Shown here: positions 57,201-64,000 of the stretch, in pieces
How positions within the stretch are numbered: the first letter of the stretch is position 1
Layout: every line of letters begins with the position of its first letter
Assembly (NCBI GenBank): GCA_034440635.1
Contig: JAOTON010001615.1
Location: 630,501 to 694,500, forward strand
Source of the DNA: Lepas anatifera
Lineage: Eukaryota > Arthropoda > Thecostraca > Lepadidae
Length of the DNA: 64,000 nucleotides
Reading direction: 5' to 3'
The notes under the pieces: generated by a model
What the model was told of the DNA's origin: nothing
Databases searched by the model: none
Seen by the model: only the letters and a program-made list of their open reading frames with translations
Program-made: the position numbers and the translations under genes

Positions 57201-57617
57201 AAGCTAAAGCTCCCAGATACAAGTTTCAAATTGTTCTCTGAACTATCAAATATAATGTCTTATGTCTTATACGACTGATATCAAAAGCCAACGACAGCAA
57301 TCTATTGACCACCACAAAATTTTCTATTCCATCGCTTAAAACCTCTACGCAAACCATAATATTTCCACCCGAATAAGATCAACGCAAGCGTTCCTATTCA
57401 GCTCACGACTACTGTGGCATGCGACATTGTCTATTAAAGTCGTCGGTCTTCTGGTGCTGGGAGCTAATTAACCGTCCATGTGGGGCACAGCAGCATACCA
57501 CAGAGGCCTGTCGCAAAGCATTTTTACTGTCAGATAGGAATATGTAATGTAGAGCGTTTGGAAACTGAGTAGCGGGGAGGGGATAGCAATATTGCCACTC
57601 CGCAGAAGCTATCATAT
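57201..57617. other. Unassigned spacer
   Basis: No continuation of the reverse-transcriptase frame is readable upstream of 57215 (a TAG falls in frame). Nothing else was recognised. Confidence 0.35.
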
Positions 57618-57954
57618 TAAATAAGCTGATCTAAGCATGTAGGTACAATTATAGATTAAAAATCATATCAAACTGAAAAGAATACATGCCAAATATCTTG
57701 CAAATAAAGAATCGCGGCAAACTAAGCCTGTCCACTTTGCCCCGTTCTTGGGACAAAGTGGTCAAAATAACTTTGGTTTACTTTTCGGTTTCCTGTGCAG
57801 ATGTATTGTATATTTTGCCTTTTTGTCCCCTCTATTGTCTTCAGAATTGAACATGGGACAAAAACATGGAAACCTTACATAAAAAATCTGGATAACATGT
57901 TCTTCAAAATTGAGCAAATATCACCAGGTTGACCGCTTTGCCCTGGTCTTCCCT
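57618..57954 (-). mobile_element. Right end of a TIR element (pairs with 51770)
   Basis: Inverted TIR ccgctttgccctggtcttcc at 57933-57952, then TA at 57954-57955. Subterminal ccactttgccccg and gggacaaagtgg lie at 57731-57761. Apart from the TIR the two ends are not similar. Confidence 0.6.
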
Positions 57955-57955
57955 A

Positions 57956-58734
57956 TTTAATAATGGGAGCTTCAAGTGCCAACATGATTTGTGATAGACA
58001 TTTTCTTGTAAGAGCTTAATTACGTTGTATGATCAGCGAGATGTTTAGTGAAAACAGTGAGTTCTGATCACTTTAAAAATTTAAGTAGGGGTTCACATAA
58101 AGCTCTTGTTGGCAGGGTTGAGAATGTGTGGCCGAATGTCCCCCCCACTTTTGAAAACGTTTCGACGTGCCTGGTTCAAGGAGACTGTTCTTTGATAGCC
58201 TGTTATTGACTGTTCTTTAATAGCCAAACTGAGGTCGAAAGCTGCGTTAAGCTGGAGCCATAATGTAGGCGAATCCTCTGGTAACGGCGAATCAAATTGT
58301 GTATGGTATGAACGCACTGTGTCAAAATCTAAGAATGATCTAACCAAAGGTCAGGGCCAGATCATTATCTGGGTTGAAATAATCGATATGCATGTCAATC
58401 CAATCGAAATGACAATCTGAGCGAAATGGTACCAAAGTAAAATATCTATCATCATTTCCTACCAGGTTGTCCCACGAAGTTGTCTGGGTCTGGGTTTCCT
58501 GCGAACCCATGTCTGAAAATGACTTGAGTAGTCCAAAATGACCTTACAGAGGTCACAGATCAAACATGTCAAGCTAGACCTTTTGGCTGTCCCAATATAC
58601 TTATATTAAGAGAACAGAAGTTATTTTAACCCTTGCTCTTCTGGAGGTATTTTTGCCCCCTCGCCCTACCGGGGATCGATTCGACCCCCAACCATTTGAA
58701 AACTAAGAGAGGCGGAAAGACTCGTTAACCCTCG
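57956..58734. other. Unassigned, with a small TTAA-element remnant at 58627-58734
   Basis: 58627-58734 (ttaacccttgctcttctgga, ccctaccggggatcgattcg) is a worn TTAA-element end adjoining the next copy. The remainder has no recognisable features. Confidence 0.35.
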
Positions 58735-59754
58735 CCCACCGGGGGCCATCGATGGCCCCCCTAAGGTTTTTCCGGGATAGCAGAAAAACGACGAGGCGCA
58801 GCACCGCGGTTGAGGGCTCTACCTCTCACTGCATCATTTTCCCATCATCCCTGAAATTTTTTACCCCGGGTCACCCAAGGTCAGGTCACCAGACGAGGTC
58901 AACCAAGGTCACCTCGCTTCACTTTAGAGCTCTGTAAGAGCTACATTTCAAAGTCGATCGATTTGAAACTTCCTACACTTCATGACCCCTCCAGGGTCTA
59001 CAAGGTGTATATCCGGGATTTTTCGATTTCGTGCCCTGAGGTCAGGTCACGAGGCGACCTCTCCCATTGGAAAAGCATGGGGAAAAGCTATTTCATGATA
59101 TAAAAGCCACAAAAATGATTGCAAATACTCAGACTGCTCAGAACAACGTTTTTGGACACCCTTTCACGGATCCCAGGGGTCATATTTGCCCTTTGACTTT
59201 TCCAAGGTCATCCAAGGTCACCGGAGGTCAAAAACAGTATTTTGACAATAACTTTTGACCTAATTGAGCTAGAGCGATGAAACAAACACCATCGTGTTTG
59301 TCTTGTCACTGGCTTTCATTTGATATACGGCAAGGTCACTTTTTGACCTTTAGTGACCTCAGGTCATATTAGGTCACGAGGTGACCTCTGGCGGTCAAAC
59401 CACTGGCGGGAGGTCTTTACGTTCCACATAGCGGAATAAGTACAGGCAATTTGCTATCAAATGTACTTTACCAGGCCTCAATAGCTCTAATGACATAAGA
59501 GTTATGCCCAGTTTGCTTAATCATTGCATATTTGAGTGAAAATAGCCGATCTTGACCTAATTTGACCTCTGGAGGTCAAACCATTGACCTGAGCACTAAA
59601 ACATGCGAAGTAATTTCTTACTGAATTCACGCGAGCTTTCTATTGCACTTCGCAGATTTGCGCTAACGCCCATATTTTCGGAGTTAGAGGGGGGCCATCG
59701 ATGGCCCCCGGTGGGGCGAAGGTGGCGCCGGACCCCCGGTGGGGCGCGGGTTAA
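58735..59754 (-). mobile_element. Family A TTAA element, copy A7 (complete)
   Basis: TTAA at 58735-58738 and 59751-59754, intact inverted ends, GGGGGCCATCGATGGCCCCC at 58741-58760 and GGGGCCATCGATGGCCCC at 59692-59709. The interior mirrors A3 and A5 almost base for base. Non-coding. Confidence 0.85.
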
Positions 59755-61257
59755 ATCGCAGCGTGTTGCCCGTGACCTGAACTCTCTGAGGTGTATAATT
59801 GTTCACCCTAGGTTATCTGATGATGGCCTCGTGATGTCACAAAATGGCAACATCTTGACACATTTAGAAAACCGTTTATAATTTGGGAATCAATAGACCT
59901 AGAATAAAGCCCAAGGTGTCAATGTGTTTGTCTTGACCCCAGGAGTTCATAATATGCGCCATAGTCTTCACCATACCACCTGACTTTGACCTTAGGTCAA
60001 GGTCAAGGTCAGGTCAGGTACCATTCAAATCCTTTGGTGATGCTCGTCTCTATGACGCCAAATTCATTGCTGCATCTTGTCCCATTCGTGAGCTATAGCC
60101 AAGAACGGTTTCTAAAACAGTAACCTTTGCTGCCCTTTGGGGACCTCTAGTGCCTTCGTTATAGACTTGACCTCAAAATGGATGAAATATTCCAGATTTT
60201 CTTTTCAGGAGCTTTCTAATGCTGTTTAAAAACTTTATATAGCTCTTCTAGAAGCCGGGTAACGCCCCGGTTTTTTCAGACTTATTTTTGGGAGCAAAAT
60301 TTCCTTACATGGGCTTAGAAATGATGTCATAACTCGATGACCTGACATGACAGTGACTTTCAATTTTGTCAAGATGTGTCATTTCAATTTTTTTACACAA
60401 TTTCGCCGCACAATTGAGCTAAACCAAACTGTTTTATGTCATCGCGAAAAATAACGGGGGGGGCGTTGAATCAGCACCCGAAGGACGAGGCTAAGCAATA
60501 TGAGCCGAAATTTAGCCATTTTACAGATTTTACCATGTATTTCCATTAAATTAAACCCGTAAATGAAACAATGTCACCAATTTCCAAAAGTCCGAAATAT
60601 ATGTTGTAGCACTAGGGTGTCTCAAAATTAACAAAGTTTTAAAAGTTGGTGTTTACCTTTCTTTTTCCCGTTGAGTGTGACCTGAAACGAAATTGTGCAA
60701 AAAAATCAGGCATTTAAATTAATATTTGACCCCAGCGCAAATCGCTTGAAATTTTACCCATAGCTCCCTATGGAGACTGCAACGCTTGAACACGAACTAT
60801 TTCGGTATTTCCATCGTAATGCGGGACTACAGCGTAGTGTGTCTTATATTTTCTTCTCTTTTTGGCTATGTTTTGTAAGTATTATCTATCTAAGAATTAT
60901 CTAGAATTATCTATTGTTTACATGACATTCCGACATATTTCCACTGCAATTAGGTACTTCACGTTCTTCGTTTTACATAGAACCATATTGTGTTATAAGG
61001 TACACAACTCTGATCCGAATATCTGCTTGTTTTTCCTTTTATGGTCAGGCAAAACACTGTTTTATAAACATGATCATTGATCCTTAGACTAGAAAGACAC
61101 AGTTTCAAGACTCACACACGTTATTCAATATGGAACAAAAAGTCCATTGCTACATATAAACATCCTTCTGGAGGGTCCCTGGCCAGAGGTGTACGCCAGA
61201 ACTGATTTCCTAGTGTCGGGAAACGGCTGGCGGCAATGCTCTACAACTTGCAGTAGG
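59755..61257. other. Unassigned stretch with AGGTCA tandem cluster
   Basis: 59985-60020 holds five AGGTCA-type units almost head to tail (ttaggtcaaggtcaaggtca, ggtcaggt). 60300-60470 has scattered TGACCT, suggesting a decayed element. No coding sequence was recognised. Confidence 0.4.
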
Positions 61258-61640
61258 TGCTGTTGGCCAGTGGTGGTTGGGGGAAATACATTCCCCAAAA
61301 CAGAAAATCTAGGGGCACTACTATGGCTGCACCCCCTCCCCAAAGCTGTCGACCTCGTTTTTGCTCGGACTCATTTTTAGTCTACAAGCAAGGTTTTGGT
61401 GCTTGAACTCTCAACTTTAAACACAGCCGCCCAACTTTAGTGCAAAAATTGAGCCCTGGATAGCAAAACAAGCATTTTGTGGCTACAGCTTTGACCCGGT
61501 GACGTTTTTTATTCTGCTTATCGACTCTTCAGCTTACCCCCACAGCTTACCGTTTAGTTAAATTGTGGTATGCTATCACCGCGTGACGTTTTTTTCTCAT
61601 CGACTTTGGCTTGTTCCCAAACCTGCCGGCTAAATCCACC
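61258..61640 (+). repeat. Dispersed repeat F, copy 2
   Basis: Matches 50705-51060 in order and orientation (aagcaaggttttggtgcttg, ccctggatagcaaaacaagc, gtgacgttttttattctgct). Its right end abuts the coding remnant below. Confidence 0.65.
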
Positions 61641-61649
61641 ACTGCTGTC

Positions 61650-61881
61650 GGCTCTCCTCACTCTTAGTAAGGCAGCCGATTTAGTAATTTATCAGCCTAG
61701 CCACTCTCTCTGCTGGGTTGTTCGCCAACTGCAGGTTTCGTATGAAGGTCTCCAGCCTATCGTAAACTGGGATACCGTCCCATGGCGGGCACTCAGCCAG
61801 AAATGACGTGTCAACTGACAGGCTTTCAAACATGGGATGTGACTGCGTGCCCACAAACTTATCCAGCGTCAGATTTTCCAC
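61650..61881 (-). pseudogene. C-terminal-type remnant of a conserved uncharacterised protein
   Basis: The minus-strand frame reads ENLTLDKFVGTQSHPMFESL, SVDTSFLAECPPW, YDRLETFIRNLQLANNPAER, VARLINY, a stop, then IGCLTKSEESRQQ. The N-x-x-A-E-R-x-x-x-L-I block followed by T-K-S-E-E-x-R-Q is what I recall from the C-terminal half of the same uncharacterised invertebrate family seen at 43499-43840. Cut at one end by repeat F and at the other by a family D end. Function unknown. Confidence 0.45.
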
Positions 61882-61884
61882 GTT

Positions 61885-61947
61885 TTAAAGGGAATGCGGC
61901 ACCTTCATAACGTGATTTTAACTGAGATAGCCAAGTTGTAAAGCAAG
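61885..61947 (-). mobile_element. Family D MITE terminal fragment
   Basis: TTAAAGGGAATGCGGCACCT at 61885 and the following cataacgtgattttaactgagatagccaag match the right end of the family D element (18932-19413) inverted. Only about 60 bp remain, cut by the Penelope-like element. Confidence 0.8.
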
Positions 61948-63278
61948 TTAGAAAACCCTGTTGGGGAAGCTTTGGATGCGGTTGAGAGCCTTCTTGAGAG
62001 ACATAGGAGCATCAACACATACGGGCTCAGCATCCCAGACATCCGCGTTCTGCTTGACCATTGTCTCACCAACAACTACCTCAGGTTTGGTGATAACTTC
62101 TATAGGCAGACGCAAGGCATCGCAATGGGAAGCAGAGTAGCTCCCCCACTGGCCATCATCTTCATGAACTGGCTGGAATCTTTGATTTTGGCTAGCCCAC
62201 ATGATCAGCCAGTCGCTTACATGCGATAAATCGATGATGTATTGGGGATTTGGACGCATGGCGAGGACTCTCTAGACTCTTACTTCGATTTTATCAATTC
62301 GTTTCATACCAGCATAAAATTCACCATCGAGCACACCGGCACGTCTGGTTCCATCCCTTTTTGGATACGCTCATCACGGTTTCCACGTCCGGGGCATACA
62401 CAACTGAACTTTTCTTCAAGCCGATGGCAGCTCCAATCATCCTCCCTTTTGACTCGGCTCAACCTTGCTCGCTCAAAAAATCTGTCATCCGATCTCCGTT
62501 TCTTCGGGCACTTCGTAGATCCTCACCCGGAAGCCCTCGTAAAAGGAGCCTCAAAAAGATTTTCGACCTCTTCTAAAAAAATGGGTACCCGAACCATCTC
62601 CTAAAAAGCTGCAGGTCGTAGCTCTAAATCCACGCCCCAGGCCACAAAATCGGGGTAATGATGCGCCTCTTGTTTTACCTTTCGTTGACGACGCTCTCGG
62701 TGACCGGGTCAAGCGGATCGTTCGAAATTCTGGCCTTCCCATGCGGGTGGCGTGGAGAAGCGGCACATCCCTGAAGGATCTCTTGGTCAGATCCGCGCTG
62801 GAACCAGTGCAGTGCCCTGGGGAGGCCGTTTCTGCCACGCCTGTCATGCAGGTATCCATGGGAAATGTCATGCCAAAATGTAATTTATAGGATAGATTGT
62901 AAGCTTTGCGAACCAGGCAAGTCATTTTACATCGGTGAGAGCCAGAGGGCCGTTAGACTAAGATTTAACGAACACTTAGGTGATGCTAGAAATAAGAGGC
63001 AGGAAACACCTTTCGGCCAACACAGATTAACCATGCATCCGAATGATGAGCTGACAGCAGACAACTTGAGCATCAAAATTCTAAAATACGCCAGTGATGG
63101 CCCAAACAGAAAAATCGCAGAATCATTCCTCATTCGGCGCTACAGACCTACTCTCAACACGCAAACATCTTCCTGGCCACTCCACAGTGGGCCCGCGGAC
63201 CCTCAAAAGCGCTTATTATTCGGATTTCGTAAGTTCAAAAATATTGCTGTTTTATGGGTGTCATCAGCGCGAAATTGA
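61948..63278 (+). pseudogene. Penelope-like element: partial reverse transcriptase and GIY-YIG endonuclease
   Basis: Begins inside the reverse transcriptase (NPVGEALDAVESLLERHRSI, then IPDIRVLLDHCLTNNYLRF, TQGIAMGSRVAPPLAIIFMN). The catalytic box reads YMR, a TAA at 62227-62229, then IDDVLGIW. A frame change in a T-run near 62360 leads to FLDTLITV and FFKPMA, then LPFDSAQPCSLKKSVIR and RSLKKIFDLF with a stop. The linker LPFVDDALGDRVKRIV, VAWRSGTSLKDLLVRSAL follows, a TAG near 62888, then the nuclease VIYRIDCKLCEPGKSFYIGE with SQRAVRLRFNEHL and its Y-I-G intact. The frame ends near 63278. Element order and both cysteine pairs fit Penelope-like elements, which prime at DNA ends or nicks. Truncated at the 5' side and inactive. 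Confidence 0.85.
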
Positions 63279-64000
63279 ATGTAGAACACGATGGCATTCT
63301 TATTTTTTTCTAAACGACTACAAAACTCTGTGCAGAAACAGACTGAATACGAGGTTTCTACCGAAAGAGTTTCGGAGCGCACTTATCGCCTGAATTTCCT
63401 TATTTGTTCACAAGTGTTTTTCAATGTTTCAAAGGCTTAGAAATTAGTTTTATGGCTTTTGTTTCTAGGAACGGAGTGTTCCAAATATGTTAGTACATGT
63501 TTTAACGTCATTTCGTGTATTGGTCAGGTATGGGGAGCAAATTTACCAAGTAATGTTACTGACGGAGATAGATTTGATCAAACTATATTTGAAATAGAGT
63601 TTTAAAAATATATCACCTTGTGCCGCAGTGCAACTTGCTCCACAAAGTAGCTGAAGGTGTTTACTTTCATGCCTTATAAGTACTTTTTGCCCGATTTTGC
63701 CCGAATTCGTATTATGAGCATATTTGTTGTTAAGTGTAATGCATGGGTGCGGTCATAGTATTACACTGTTACAAGCCAAATGGTAGAAATTGTTCATTTT
63801 TAAGGCAAGTGTCGGCAAGTTTTCCCTTTAGGATTCGTCTCGAGTCCCGGTTACCACAATTCTGAGCTATTTCTGTAGACCTGCAAGTTAAGCAATCTTT
63901 TCCAGGTCACATTGGGTCAAATGCTTTACACAGGAAATATGGGTATTGTCTAAACACCGCTCGGGATTAAGATACTGTGTAGATTGGCCTGGGTTTGCCA
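63279..64000. other. 3' flank of the Penelope-like element and unassigned DNA
   Basis: Mostly AT-rich, with a single AGGTCA at 63904. The end of the element could not be fixed. Nothing else was recognised. Confidence 0.35.

Larger units (their letters stand above)
55165..57215 (-). mobile_element. 5'-truncated non-LTR retrotransposon with RLE-like endonuclease
   Basis: Covers the two following entries. The element reads on the minus strand from a reverse transcriptase (from about 57200) to a C-terminal nuclease ending at TGA 55165-55167. It lacks the 5' part and has several one-base shifts and a stop. No 3' UTR or tail separates it from the deubiquitinase: the stop codon of one overlaps the start of the other frame. 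Confidence 0.75.

Overview
The window is nuclear DNA of an animal. The evidence is spliceosomal intron signals, tRNA-derived SINE fragments, Penelope-like elements with GIY-YIG endonucleases, LINE pieces, microsatellites and many TTAA-flanked repeats. An arthropod, perhaps a crustacean, fits the gene fragments and the TATA promoter with a start codon placed on a splice donor. This is inference and no species is claimed. There are no bacterial operons, rRNA genes, intact tRNA genes or CRISPR arrays. Most of the 64 kb is layered mobile DNA.

Layout. 1-1584: an edge-truncated repeat interrupted by a 1.15 kb near-pure poly(A) block, probably an assembly artefact. 2240-10632: the most gene-like region, with two minus-strand cassettes about 6 kb apart. 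Each has a secreted Tyr/Asp-rich exon (4654-4978, 10389-10632) and a membrane-anchored acidic C-terminal exon (2240-2445, 8454-8659). A minisatellite has multiplied the 3' splice site of one of them. 10.9-14.3 kb: mostly unassigned. 14.4-23.1 kb: a dense block of about 1 kb TTAA-flanked elements with nested insertions. 24.9-25.03 kb: a TATA promoter and first exon. 25.8-27.5 kb: a degenerate satellite. 28.3-33.1 kb: broken coding sequence, SINEs, TTAA elements and a Penelope fragment. 34.7-39.9 kb: LINE and TTAA elements. 40.3 kb: a long CT microsatellite. 42.65-45.57 kb: a 2.9 kb palindrome whose arms carry a broken protein. 48.2-49.4 kb: a large candidate exon. 51.77-57.95 kb: a TIR-bracketed region holding a second satellite block, an intronless USP8/USP2-like deubiquitinase with one frameshift, and a 5'-truncated LINE with an R2-type (RLE-like) endonuclease. 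58.7-63.4 kb: another TTAA element, a broken conserved gene fragment and a second Penelope-like element.

The most notable structure is a superfamily of non-coding TTAA elements (called A, B, C, D, E and G here). Several share one 3'-end plan but differ in a subterminal palindrome that is specific to each family. They are packed with AGGTCA/TGACCT, the nuclear-receptor half-site. One locus (16152-20757) shows four or more TTAA insertions stacked in a single older copy. The other leading candidate is the deubiquitinase lying directly against the LINE reading frame.

All homology statements come from motif recognition by eye. No database search was run.
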